Notes under the pieces: model-generated
Told to the model about the DNA's origin: nothing
Databases searched by the model: none
Seen by the model: only the letters and a program-made list of their open reading frames with translations
Translations under genes and position numbers: made by a program
NCBI RefSeq assembly: GCF_900114375.1
Contig: NZ_FOSV01000023.1
Location: 1-64,000, forward strand
Direction: 5' to 3'
DNA: 64,000 nucleotides
From: Methylorubrum salsuginis
GTDB lineage: Bacteria > Pseudomonadota > Alphaproteobacteria > Rhizobiales > Beijerinckiaceae
Shown here: piece after piece, positions 51,396 to 59,395 of the stretch
Layout of the letters: each line of letters begins with the position of its first letter
How positions within the stretch are numbered: the first letter of the stretch is position 1

Positions 51396-52087
51396 CCGTC
51401 AGGCTCGCGGGCGATCATCTCCGGGCTCATATGCGTCAGCATCAGCCGCTTCGGGGCGATTTCGGGCAGGCGTGCCCGCAGGGTGGCCCAGTCGAGGTGG
51501 AAGGGCACCGGGCGCTCCGCGGTGTAGCCCTCGGCGATCATCAGGTCGGCGCCCCGGCCTGCCGGAATGATCGCCTCCACCCACTCGGTGTCGCCGGTAT
51601 AGGTCACGACCTTGCCGTCCACGCAGAGCCGCAGCGCTTGCGCCGGCGCCCCGGAGGGATGGCGCATGGCAAAAGCCTCGGCCCGCACGCCGTCGACCTC
51701 GGCCGGGTGCTCCGGCTCGATCTCCACGATCTCGACGGTAAAGCGCCGCTCGGCGGTGGAGGAGCCGGGAAACAGGGCCTCCATCGCCGCGGGCAGCCGC
51801 GCGCGAAGGCCCGGCGGGCCGACGATGGTCAGCGGCTCGGTGCGCCCGCTCACGAGCTGTCCGTCGAGGATCAGCCAGGGCAGGCCGCCGAAATGGTCGC
51901 CGTGCAGATGGGTGACGAACACCGCGCGGATGCCGTTCGGGTCGACGCCGAAGCGGCGGATCGCGATGAGCGCCGAGGCACCGCAATCGATCAGAAAGGC
52001 GCCGGCCTTGGCCTCGACGTGGAAGCAGGTGTGGAAGCGCCCGCCCGAACCGAAAGCGTCGCCGCAACCCAGAACCTGAAGCTTCAT
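51356..52087 (-). CDS. metallo-beta-lactamase-fold hydrolase
   Basis: A 243-residue enzyme. The metal-binding HLHGDHFGG (His60, His62, Asp64, His65), the following TGDT (GKVVTYTGDTEWV) and the end HMSPEM are the marks of the RNase Z/ElaC-like or PqqB-like branch; MKLQVLGCGDAFGSGGRFHTCFHVEAKAGAFLIDCGASAL at the N-terminus is typical of that branch. It could be a phosphodiesterase or hydrolase. It is alone on its strand and its 3' end overlaps the 50922 gene by 40 bases. The stop is on the opposite side of the nucleotidyltransferase pair. Confidence 0.88.
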   Translation of the reverse strand: MKLQVLGCGDAFGSGGRFHTCFHVEAKAGAFLIDCGASALIAIRRFGVDPNGIRAVFVTHLHGDHFGGLPWLILDGQLVSGRTEPLTIVGPPGLRARLPAAMEALFPGSSTAERRFTVEIVEIEPEHPAEVDGVRAEAFAMRHPSGAPAQALRLCVDGKVVTYTGDTEWVEAIIPAGRGADLMIAEGYTAERPVPFHLDWATLRARLPEIAPKRLMLTHMSPEMIAREPDGYIAAEDGLVVVF

Positions 52088-52367
52088 CTCTTCTCCTGGC
52101 CTCGAACGCCGCCGCCCGCATCCGCACGGTTAGGCTATTCCTTCGCGCAACGCCTTGGCGGAGCCGAGGCCGCTCGAGAGCGGGTGCTCTTCACGCCGGG
52201 CCGTAAGGGGCTGCCGCGCGATCCGACAGACGGCGTCGCCGCCGGGCATCTCGGGCGCGCGCTCTTCCCGGCAACGGCGGTGCCGGCGTTTTTGGTTTGC
52301 ACTCGCGCGTCAGATCGGTTGTGACTCCGATCCCGCGAATCTCGGGATTAAAAGAAAAGGAAACGGC

Positions 52368-52925
52368 ATGTCGGGTGGGCACGGAGCGGTCGAGGCCTCG
52401 AACAAGCGCGTCGCGCTGCTGATCTCAGTGCTGGCGCTGTTCCTGGCCGGGGCCGAGACGCTGGCCAAGAGCGCGCAGACCGAGGCGCTCGGCGCCAATA
52501 TCGAGGCTGCCAACCAGTGGGCCTACTTTCAGGCCCGCACGATCCGCGGCACCGTGCTCAAGACCGCCGACGAAGCCATCGCCCTGCTGCCGCCGGGCGC
52601 CGACCCGGCCGCGCTCAAGGCCAAGCGCGACGAGTGGGCCGCCACGATGCAGCGCTGGGAATCCGACCCGGCCAAGGGCGAGGGCCGCAAGGAGCTGTCG
52701 GCCAAGGCGCAGGGGGCCGAGAAGCGGCGCGACCTCGCCCTGGAGCGCTACCACCATTACGAACTGGCCTCCGCCGCGATCCAGATCGGCATCGTGCTGG
52801 CCTCGGCCGAGGTCATCACCGGCATCGCCGCACTCGCCTTTGCCGGCGGGCTGCTCGGCGTGGTCGGCCTCGCGCTGGCGAGCTTCGGCCTGTTCGCCCC
52901 CCACGCCCTGCCGTTCTTCCACTGA
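52368..52925 (+). CDS. DUF4337 domain membrane protein
   Basis: A 185-residue membrane protein. ASNKRVALLISVLALFLAGAETLAKSAQTEALGANIEAANQWAYFQARTIRGTVLKTADEA is the DUF4337 signature, with helix one at about 14-30. A central helical coiled-coil-like stretch (KRDEWAATMQRWESDPAKGEGRKELSAKAQGAEKRRDLALERYHHYELASAAIQIGIVLASAEVITGIAAL) precedes two C-terminal helices. The start is ATG 52368, with AAAGGAAA as ribosome site; the frame upstream is unsupported. Function is unknown. It stands alone. Confidence 0.87.
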   Translation: MSGGHGAVEASNKRVALLISVLALFLAGAETLAKSAQTEALGANIEAANQWAYFQARTIRGTVLKTADEAIALLPPGADPAALKAKRDEWAATMQRWESDPAKGEGRKELSAKAQGAEKRRDLALERYHHYELASAAIQIGIVLASAEVITGIAALAFAGGLLGVVGLALASFGLFAPHALPFFH

Positions 52926-53043
52926 GCTCCGCCCGAATGGGCAAGGCCGCGATCCGGGTTGCGAAGCGGTCGTCGGCGCCTGAACCGGTTGCGGCGGGCG
53001 GGTGTTCTTACCGGGATGTTCCGGATTTGCCTGCCCGTTTGCC

Positions 53044-54195
53044 ATGAATGCGCCTCAGCCCCTCAGCCGCCATTTCGTCCTCGGGGCAGAGCGGCCCGCG
53101 CCGGTTCCCTCGGTGGAGACCGCGGCGCTGATCGACCGGATCTACGAGGCGTCCGCGGTTCCCGAATTGTGGCGGCCGGTGCTGATCGACATCGCCCGCC
53201 TCGCGGGCGCGAGGGAAGCGGTGCTGCTCGTCTCCACCGGCACGCGCTTCCGCGACTGGGTGACGACCTCGGCCGAATTCGATGCGCTGGTGCTGGCCCA
53301 TACCGAGCGCTTTCCCGACAACATCCGCACCCGGCGCCTGCTGGAACTGCGCCATCCGGGCTTCCTGTCCGATCTCGACGTGGTCTCGCAAGGTGAGATC
53401 GACACCGATCCGCTCTATCAGGACTTCCTGATCCCGTGGGGCTACGGCTCGGGCACCGCGACCGCCGTGATGGTCCCGAGCGGCGACAGCGTCATAGTCC
53501 ATTGCGAGCGTTCGCATGCGGAGGGCGCCTTCGGCCTGGAGACGCTCGCCGCCCTCGACGACCTGCGCCCGCACCTCGCCCGCGCGGCTCTGCTCTCGGC
53601 GCGCCTCGAGATGGAGCGGATCGCCACCACCACCCGCACCCTGGAGATGCTCGGCCTGCCCGCGGCCGTGCTCGGCTCGGGCGGTCGGCTGCTCTCGGCC
53701 AATGCCGGGCTCACCGCGCTGATGCCTCATACCTTGAGCGACCAGCCCTCCCGGCTCGCCGCGGTCGATCCGGCGGCCGACCGGCTGCTGCGCGAGGCGG
53801 TCGGCGGCCCGGGAGAATCCGGACCGCTGCCGGTGCGCTCGATCCCGATCCCGGCGCAGGACGAGCGCCCGCCGGTGATCCTCCACCTCGTGCCGGTGCG
53901 GGGCGCGGCCCACGACGTGTTCGCCCGCGCCCGCGCGGTGCTGATCGCCACGCCGGTCGTCGCCCGCGACGTGCCGAGCGCCGACGTGGTGCAGGGCCTG
54001 TTCGACCTGACGCCCGCGGAATCACGCCTCGCCGCCCTGATCGCCGCGGGCGACGCCCCGGTGCCGGCGGCGGCCAAGCTCGGCATCACCCCGAGCACCG
54101 CCCGCTCGGTGCTCAAGCGCGTCTTCCAGAAGACCGGCGTGTCGCGGCAGGCCGAACTCGTCGGGCTGCTCACCGGGACGGCGCTGACGGGATAG
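53044..54195 (+). CDS. LuxR-type helix-turn-helix regulator
   Basis: A 383-residue regulator. The C-terminal 60 residues carry a LuxR/FixJ-type helix-turn-helix (FDLTPAESRLAALIAAGDAPVPAAAKLGITPSTARSVLKRVFQKTGVSRQAELVGLL), with TAESRLAxLIAxG...AAxLGIxxSTARSxLKRVFxKTGVxRQAELV being typical for Rhizobiales regulators. The N-terminal part is a PAS/GAF-like sensor (LIDRIYEASAVPELWRPVLIDIARLAGAREAVLLVSTG; DPLYQDFLIPWGYGSGTATAVMVPSGD). The ligand is not known. It starts at ATG 53044. The stop codon lies inside the first inverted repeat of 54194-54294. Confidence 0.85.
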   Translation: MNAPQPLSRHFVLGAERPAPVPSVETAALIDRIYEASAVPELWRPVLIDIARLAGAREAVLLVSTGTRFRDWVTTSAEFDALVLAHTERFPDNIRTRRLLELRHPGFLSDLDVVSQGEIDTDPLYQDFLIPWGYGSGTATAVMVPSGDSVIVHCERSHAEGAFGLETLAALDDLRPHLARAALLSARLEMERIATTTRTLEMLGLPAAVLGSGGRLLSANAGLTALMPHTLSDQPSRLAAVDPAADRLLREAVGGPGESGPLPVRSIPIPAQDERPPVILHLVPVRGAAHDVFARARAVLIATPVVARDVPSADVVQGLFDLTPAESRLAALIAAGDAPVPAAAKLGITPSTARSVLKRVFQKTGVSRQAELVGLLTGTALTG

Positions 54196-54294
54196 AGCAT
54201 CGTCCCGGATATCGGATCCAGGACGATGCTCTACGTTGTTGTGCCGCATCGTCTTTTTCCGAAAGCCGGAAACCACCTTTCGGGACGATGCTCT
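54194..54294. repeat. AGAGCATCGTCC dispersed repeat, copy 1
   Basis: Perfect 12-bp arms AGAGCATCGTCC / GGACGATGCTCT (54194-54205, 54221-54232) with a 15-base loop, then GCATCGTC, a CCGAAAG...CTTTCGGG hairpin and GGACGATGCTCT (54283-54294). A related copy lies at 63732-63784. Confidence 0.75.
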
Positions 54295-54375
54295 CGCGCC
54301 GCGCCGTCGCAGGGCCGGAACCTGCCCCCCGCGGGGCCGGTTGAGCGGGCTCCGACGAAAGGCAGCAGGACCCTC

Positions 54376-55140
54376 ATGGCTCGCTTCTCGAACAAGGTCG
54401 TGCTCGTCACGGGCGCGGCGTCCGGCATCGGCGAGGCCACGGCCCGCCGCTTCGCGCAGGAGGGCGCGCAACTCGTCCTCGCCGACCTGAACGAGAAGGG
54501 CCTGGACAGGGTCGCGGGCGAGATCGGTGCCGAGGCGGTTCTGACCCACGCCACCGACCTCTCGAACGCGGATCGGTGCGAGGAAACGATCGCGGCCACT
54601 CTCGCAAGGTTCGGGCGGCTCGACGTGCTGGTGAACAATGCCGGCAAGGATCATCTCGGCCGGGTCGACGAGGGCGACCTCAAGGACTTTTCCGTGGTGA
54701 TCGAGACCGATCTCTACGGCGTGTTCTACATGACCCGCTTCGCCCTGCCGCACCTGCGCAAGAGCCGCGGCTGCATCGTCAACGTCTCGTCGGTGTCGGG
54801 GCTCGGCGGCGACTGGAACCACAGCTTCTACTGCGCGGCCAAGGGCGCGGTAACGAACTTCACCCGCGCGGTCGCCCTCGACGAGGCGAAGGCCGGGGTA
54901 CGGGTGAACGCGGTCAACCCGTCGCTGGTCTACACGCCCTTCACCGCCGGCATGCAGGACCAGCCGGACCTCGTCGCCAAGTTCGAGGAGCGCATCCCGA
55001 TGGGCCGGGCGGCGCAGCCCGAGGACATCACCGGGGTCATCGCCTTCCTGGCGAGCGAGGACGCCCGTTTCGTCACCGGCGTGAACCTGCCCGTCGATGG
55101 CGGCCTCTCGGCCTCGAACGGCCAGCCGGCGCTGAGTTGA
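54376..55140 (+). CDS. short-chain dehydrogenase/reductase
   Basis: A 254-residue NAD(P)-dependent oxidoreductase of the SDR family. The cofactor motif TGAASGIG (12-19), NNAG (87-90), catalytic Ser (NVSSVSG, 137-141), and YCAAK (Tyr152, Lys156) are intact. Asp in VLADLNE after beta-2 favours NAD(H). The end PVDGGLSASNGQPALS is typical of classical SDRs such as 3-oxoacyl-ACP reductase-like or glucose-dehydrogenase-like enzymes. Substrate unknown. The start ATG 54376 gives ARFSNKVVLVTGAASGIG. It is followed by the DAHP synthase 166 bases on. Confidence 0.93.
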   Translation: MARFSNKVVLVTGAASGIGEATARRFAQEGAQLVLADLNEKGLDRVAGEIGAEAVLTHATDLSNADRCEETIAATLARFGRLDVLVNNAGKDHLGRVDEGDLKDFSVVIETDLYGVFYMTRFALPHLRKSRGCIVNVSSVSGLGGDWNHSFYCAAKGAVTNFTRAVALDEAKAGVRVNAVNPSLVYTPFTAGMQDQPDLVAKFEERIPMGRAAQPEDITGVIAFLASEDARFVTGVNLPVDGGLSASNGQPALS

Positions 55141-55306
55141 CGACGGTCGCGGGTTGGAAACGAGGCGAGCGGTAACCGGATTTCAAGAAAGACGCGGGCC
55201 CCGCTACCAACTCGCCACCCGTCAAAAACCAATCTATAAGCCGCGCTTCGCGCGAGGCGGGAGGGCCCGCGCGCTTCACCTTGTCGAGGTGAGCGGAGAG
55301 AGTGTC

Positions 55307-56689
55307 ATGACCGAGCGGTGGACCCCCAAAACCTGGCGCAACCTGCCGATCCAGCAGGTGCCGTCCTATCCGGACGCCGACGCGCTCCAGGCCGTGGAGG
55401 CCCAGCTCGCGAGCTTTCCCCCGCTCGTGTTTGCCGGCGAGGCCCGCAAGCTGAAGGCGGCTCTGGCGCGCGTCTCGACCGGTCAGGCGTTCCTCTTGCA
55501 GGGCGGCGATTGCGCCGAGAGCTTCGACGAGCATTCGGCCGACAACATCCGCGATTTCTTCCGCGTGTTCCTGCAGATGGCGATGGTGCTCACCTTCGCG
55601 GGCGGGTCGCCCGTGGTGAAGGTCGGCCGCATCGCCGGGCAGTTCGCCAAGCCCCGTTCCTCGCCGACCGAGACGCTGGAGGGCGTGGCGCTGCCGAGCT
55701 ACCGCGGCGACATCATCAACGGCCTCACCTTCTCGGAAGAGGCCCGCATCCCCGATCCGAAGCGCCAGCTCGAGGCCTACCGGCAGTCGGCGGCGACGCT
55801 CAATCTGCTGCGCGCCTTCGCGACCGGCGGCTACGCCAATCTCGAGAACGCGCATCGCTGGATGCTCGGCTTCGTCAAGGATAGCCCGCAGTCCTCGCGT
55901 TACAGGGATGTCGCCGAGCGGATGTCGGACGCGCTCGACTTCATGCGCGCCATCGGCATCAACCCGGAGACGCACCAGGAGGTGCGCACCACCGACTTCT
56001 ACACCAGCCACGAGGCGCTGCTGCTCGGCTACGAGGAGTCGCTGACCCGCGTCGATTCGACGAGCGGCGACTGGTACGCCACCTCGGGCCACATGCTCTG
56101 GATCGGCGACCGTACCCGCCAGCCGGACCACGCCCACGTGGAATATGCCCGCGGCATCAAGAACCCGATCGGCCTCAAATGCGGGCCGAGCACGACCCCC
56201 GAGGGGCTGATCCGCCTGATCGATCTCCTCAACCCGGAGAACGAGGCCGGCCGCCTCTCGCTGATCTGCCGCTTCGGCGCCGACAAGGTGGGCGACCACC
56301 TGCCGGCCCTGATCCGCGCGGTCGAGCGCGAGGGCCGCTCGGTGGTGTGGGTGTGCGATCCGATGCACGGCAACACCATCGCGGCGGGCCGCTACAAGAC
56401 GCGGCCCTTCGAGCGGGTGATGCAGGAGATCGAGGGCTTCTTCGGCGTCCACCGCGCCGAGGGCACGATCGCCGGCGGCATCCATCTGGAGATGACCGGC
56501 AAGGACGTGACCGAGTGCACCGGCGGCGCCCGCGCGCTGACGGCCGACGACCTGCAGGACCGCTACCACACCTATTGCGACCCGCGCCTCAACGCGGAGC
56601 AGGCGCTGGAAGTGGCGTTCCTCACGGCTGAACTGGTCAAGCGCGAGCGCGCCGAGATCGAACACCCGCGCCTCGACGCGGCGGAGTGA
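55307..56689 (+). CDS. class II 3-deoxy-7-phosphoheptulonate (DAHP) synthase
   Basis: A 460-residue class II DAHP synthase, the plant/actinobacterial-like type, which condenses PEP with erythrose 4-phosphate at the entry to the shikimate pathway. It has LQGGDCAESFDEHSADNIRDFFRVFLQMAMVLTFAGGSPVVKVGRIAGQFAKPRSSPTE, ARGIKNPIGLKCGPSTTPEGLIRLIDLLNPEN, WVCDPMHGNTI, and GIHLEMTGKDVTECTGGARALTADDLQDRYHTYCDPRLN. Metal ligands (the first Cys, His and Asp of those blocks) are kept. ATG 55307 is preferred: GCGGAGAG precedes it, and the open frame upstream has no family match. Confidence 0.95.
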   Translation: MTERWTPKTWRNLPIQQVPSYPDADALQAVEAQLASFPPLVFAGEARKLKAALARVSTGQAFLLQGGDCAESFDEHSADNIRDFFRVFLQMAMVLTFAGGSPVVKVGRIAGQFAKPRSSPTETLEGVALPSYRGDIINGLTFSEEARIPDPKRQLEAYRQSAATLNLLRAFATGGYANLENAHRWMLGFVKDSPQSSRYRDVAERMSDALDFMRAIGINPETHQEVRTTDFYTSHEALLLGYEESLTRVDSTSGDWYATSGHMLWIGDRTRQPDHAHVEYARGIKNPIGLKCGPSTTPEGLIRLIDLLNPENEAGRLSLICRFGADKVGDHLPALIRAVEREGRSVVWVCDPMHGNTIAAGRYKTRPFERVMQEIEGFFGVHRAEGTIAGGIHLEMTGKDVTECTGGARALTADDLQDRYHTYCDPRLNAEQALEVAFLTAELVKRERAEIEHPRLDAAE

Positions 56690-56713
56690 TTTTTTGTTAC
56701 GGGCGTCGGCGGG

Positions 56714-57667
56714 TCATTCGGCCTGCCGACGCCGCCTCCGTTCCGCCCGCGCCAACTCCTCCGCATTGAGAAAACCCGTCGCTGCCGCGATCTCGGCGGC
56801 CGGCATCGCGGTCTCGCGGCGCAGGCGATGTGCCTGATCGAGGCGCAGGCCCAGATAATGCCGGTGCAGGCTCGTGCCGAGCCGCTCGCGAAACAGCCGC
56901 TCCAACTGCCGCACGCCGATCCGGGCGAGGTCGGCCAGCGCCTCGCGGGTGAGCGGGGCTTCCAGATTCTCCTCCATGGCGGCGAGCACCCGCAGCAGCC
57001 GCGGGTCGCGCAGGTCGAAGCGCTGGCGCAGCGCCATCCGCTGCGGGCTCAGGCCCTCGCGGATCTGGTTGTGCAGGAACCAGTCGGCGACGCCTGCGGC
57101 CAGCCCCGGGCCGTGGTCGCGGCCGATCCGGTCGAGCATCATGTCGAGGGCCGCGATGCCCCCCGAACAGGTCATGCGGTCGGCCCCGACCTCGTAGAGC
57201 GCGCGCACCACCTCGACGCGGGGAAACCGCTCGCGGAAGGCCGGGATGTGTTCCCAGTGCAGGGTGCAGCGCCGCCCGTCGAGGAGGCCGGCCCGCGCCA
57301 GCAGGTAGGGCCCGCCGGAGAGGCCGCCGATCACCGTGCCGGGCCGGAGCGCGAGGCGGCGCAGCCACGCGAACAGCGGGGGATCGTCGAAGTCCGACGG
57401 GTTGCCGCCCGCGCAGACGATCACCCAATCGGCCCCCGGCGGCTCGGCGCCGATGGCGATGTCGGGCGCGACGCTCAAGCCGTTCGAGGCGGCGACCGGC
57501 GCGTCGCCCGGCGCCGCATGCCACCAGCGGTACAGGATGCGTCCCGACAGGGCGTTGGCGGCGCGCAGCGGCTCGACCGCCGCCGCGTAGGTCATCAGCG
57601 CGAAGTCCGGCACCAGCACGAAGCCGACGGTGGTAGGCTCCGGCGAGGGGAGGGGAGCGGGGCACAT
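56714..57667 (-). CDS. GlxA/AraC-type transcriptional regulator
   Basis: A 317-residue regulator with an N-terminal DJ-1/PfpI-like domain (TVGFVLVPDFALMTYAAAVEPLRAANAL; GADWVIVCAGGNPSDFDDPPLFAWLRRLA; GLSGGPYLLARAGLLDGRRCTLHWEHIPAF) and a C-terminal AraC helix-turn-helix (LTREALADLARIGVRQLERLFRERLGTSLHRHYLGLRLDQAHRLRRETAMPAAEIAAATGF). The second DNA-binding helix ends with LNAEELARAERRRRRQAE instead of the usual SxxHFSRxYRRxFG, so the end is altered. Regulators of this class (GbdR, SouR, CdhR) control glycine betaine, sarcosine and carnitine use. ATG 57667 is chosen; a GTG at 57733 would run close to soxB. It is divergent from soxB and probably controls soxBDAG. Confidence 0.82.
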   Translation of the reverse strand: MCPAPLPSPEPTTVGFVLVPDFALMTYAAAVEPLRAANALSGRILYRWWHAAPGDAPVAASNGLSVAPDIAIGAEPPGADWVIVCAGGNPSDFDDPPLFAWLRRLALRPGTVIGGLSGGPYLLARAGLLDGRRCTLHWEHIPAFRERFPRVEVVRALYEVGADRMTCSGGIAALDMMLDRIGRDHGPGLAAGVADWFLHNQIREGLSPQRMALRQRFDLRDPRLLRVLAAMEENLEAPLTREALADLARIGVRQLERLFRERLGTSLHRHYLGLRLDQAHRLRRETAMPAAEIAAATGFLNAEELARAERRRRRQAE

Positions 57668-57783
57668 TCCGCCGCGATCTGCCGGGAATGCGTCGCGATT
57701 TGCAAGGGGCGAAGGCGCAAGCGGGCGTATCACAGGTCATGGCCGGGCCTCGGGCCCCACCATCGAGCGAGTGGACGACCGCG

Positions 57784-59034
57784 ATGCGCTATTCCCTCTT
57801 CAGCGTCCTCGGACAGGCCCTGCGGGGTCAGCGGGACTGGACGCCGCAATGGCGCGATGCGGCGCCCAAGGCCGAATACGACGTGATCATCGTCGGCGGC
57901 GGCGGGCATGGGCTCGCCACCGCCTATTACCTCGCCAAGGAGCACGGCCTCACCAACGTCGCCGTGCTGGAGAAGAGCCACATCGGCTCCGGCAATGTCG
58001 GCCGCAACACCACCATCGTGCGCTCGAACTACGGGCTGCCGGGCAACATCCCCTTCTACGAGCATTCGATGAAGCTCTGGGAGGGGCTGGAGCAGGACAT
58101 CAACTACAACGCCATGGTCAGCCAGCGCGGCGTCTTGAACCTGTACCACACCGACGCCCAGCGCGACGCTTATGCCCGGCGCGGCAACGCCATGCGGATG
58201 GCCGGCATCGATTCCGAACTCCTCGACCGCGAGGGCGTGCGGGCCATGGTGCCGTTCATCGATTTCGACAACGCCCGCTTTCCCGTGAAGGGCGGCCTGC
58301 TCCAGCGCCGCGGCGGCACCGTGCGCCACGATGCGGTGGCCTGGGGCTATGCCCGCGCGGCCAGCGACCGCGGCGTCGACATCGTCCAGAACTGCGCGGT
58401 CACCGGCATCCGCCGCGAGAACGGACGGGTGACCGGCGTCGAGACCAGCCGCGGCTTCATCGGCGCCAAGAAGGTCGGCCTGTCCGTCGCCGGCTCGTCC
58501 TCGCTGCTGGCCTCCATGGTGGACATGCGGCTGCCCATCGAGAGCCACGTGCTCCAGGCCTTCGTCAGCGAGGGCGTGAAGCCGCTCATCGACTGCGTGA
58601 TGACCTTCGGCGCGGGCCACTTCTACGTCAGCCAGTCGGACAAGGGCGGCCTCGTCTTCGGCGGCGACATCGATGGCTACAACTCGTATGCGCAGCGCGG
58701 CAACCTGCACACCATCGAGGACGTGATGGAGGGCGGCATGGCGCTCTGGCCGGGGCTCGGGCGCCTGCGGCTCCTGCGCCACTGGGGCGGCATCATGGAC
58801 ATGTCGATGGACGGCTCGCCCATCATCGACCGCACCGATATCGGCGGCCTCTATCTCAATGCTGGCTGGTGCTACGGCGGCTTCAAGGCGACCCCGGCGG
58901 CGGGCTTCTGCTTCGCCCACACCATCGCCCGCGACGAGCCCCACCCCGATAGCGCCGCCTTCCGCCTCGACCGCTTCGCGACCGGCCACGTCATCGACGA
59001 GAAGGGCATGGGCGCCCAACCCAACCTGCACTGA
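57784..59034 (+). CDS. soxB: sarcosine oxidase subunit beta
   Basis: SoxB carries the FAD and the sarcosine-oxidising site of the heterotetrameric enzyme, which converts sarcosine, tetrahydrofolate and O2 to glycine, 5,10-methylene-tetrahydrofolate and H2O2. The 416-residue length is standard. It begins with RYSLFSVLGQALRGQRDWTPQWRDAAPKAEYDVIIVGGGGHGLATAYYLAKEHG, the Rossmann GGGGHGLA, then LEKSHIGSGNVGRNTTIVRSNYG (cofactor-contacting segment), and ends with GSPIIDRTDIGGLYLNAGWCYGGFKATPAAGFCFAHTIARDEPH. ATG 57784 is taken as start; an upstream extension has no family match. Confidence 0.96.
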   Translation: MRYSLFSVLGQALRGQRDWTPQWRDAAPKAEYDVIIVGGGGHGLATAYYLAKEHGLTNVAVLEKSHIGSGNVGRNTTIVRSNYGLPGNIPFYEHSMKLWEGLEQDINYNAMVSQRGVLNLYHTDAQRDAYARRGNAMRMAGIDSELLDREGVRAMVPFIDFDNARFPVKGGLLQRRGGTVRHDAVAWGYARAASDRGVDIVQNCAVTGIRRENGRVTGVETSRGFIGAKKVGLSVAGSSSLLASMVDMRLPIESHVLQAFVSEGVKPLIDCVMTFGAGHFYVSQSDKGGLVFGGDIDGYNSYAQRGNLHTIEDVMEGGMALWPGLGRLRLLRHWGGIMDMSMDGSPIIDRTDIGGLYLNAGWCYGGFKATPAAGFCFAHTIARDEPHPDSAAFRLDRFATGHVIDEKGMGAQPNLH

Positions 59035-59043
59035 CGCCGCTGT

Positions 59044-59062
59044 CCTCCCCCTTTCGGGGAGG
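59044..59062 (+). promoter_or_regulatory. hairpin between soxB and soxD
   Basis: CCTCCCC (59044-59050) and GGGGAGG (59056-59062) with a CTTTC loop lie 10 bases after the soxB stop. It may protect the soxB end or lower expression of downstream genes. Confidence 0.5.
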
Positions 59063-59092
59063 GACCATCGTCCTCCGATCAGGATCGAAGCC

Positions 59093-59395
59093 ATGCGCAT
59101 CCGATGCCCCTATTGCGGCGAGCGCGACAACGGCGAGTTCAGCTATCTCGGCGACGCCGCGCCCGTGCGCCCGGACGGGATGGAGGCCTCTCCGCAAGCG
59201 ATGCACGACTACGTGTATCTGCGCGACAACCGCGCCGGGGAGATCCGCGAGCTCTGGTATCACGGCGCCGGCTGCCGCGCCTGGCTCGTCGTGACCCGCG
59301 ACACCCGCACCCACACTGTCGCTGACGTCCAGCCCGCCCGCGACGTTGCCAAGGCCCGCGCCGTCACGCCCGCCGGGAGCGCTTCCCATGCTTGA
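59093..59395 (+). CDS. soxD: sarcosine oxidase subunit delta
   Basis: The smallest subunit, 100 residues, which binds zinc and helps hold the heterotetramer together. It starts RIRCPYCGERDNGEFSYLGDAAPVRP (Cys5 and Cys8), and has DYVYLRDNRAGEIRELWYHGAGCRAWLVVTRDTRTHTVADVQPA with a His and Cys for the remaining ligands. All are standard for SoxD. It lies 58 bases after soxB and overlaps soxA by 8 bases. Confidence 0.95.
   Translation: MRIRCPYCGERDNGEFSYLGDAAPVRPDGMEASPQAMHDYVYLRDNRAGEIRELWYHGAGCRAWLVVTRDTRTHTVADVQPARDVAKARAVTPAGSASHA

Noticed and set aside
57668..57783. GbdR/SouR operator between the regulator and soxB
   Set aside because: No convincing match to the known consensus could be placed by eye.
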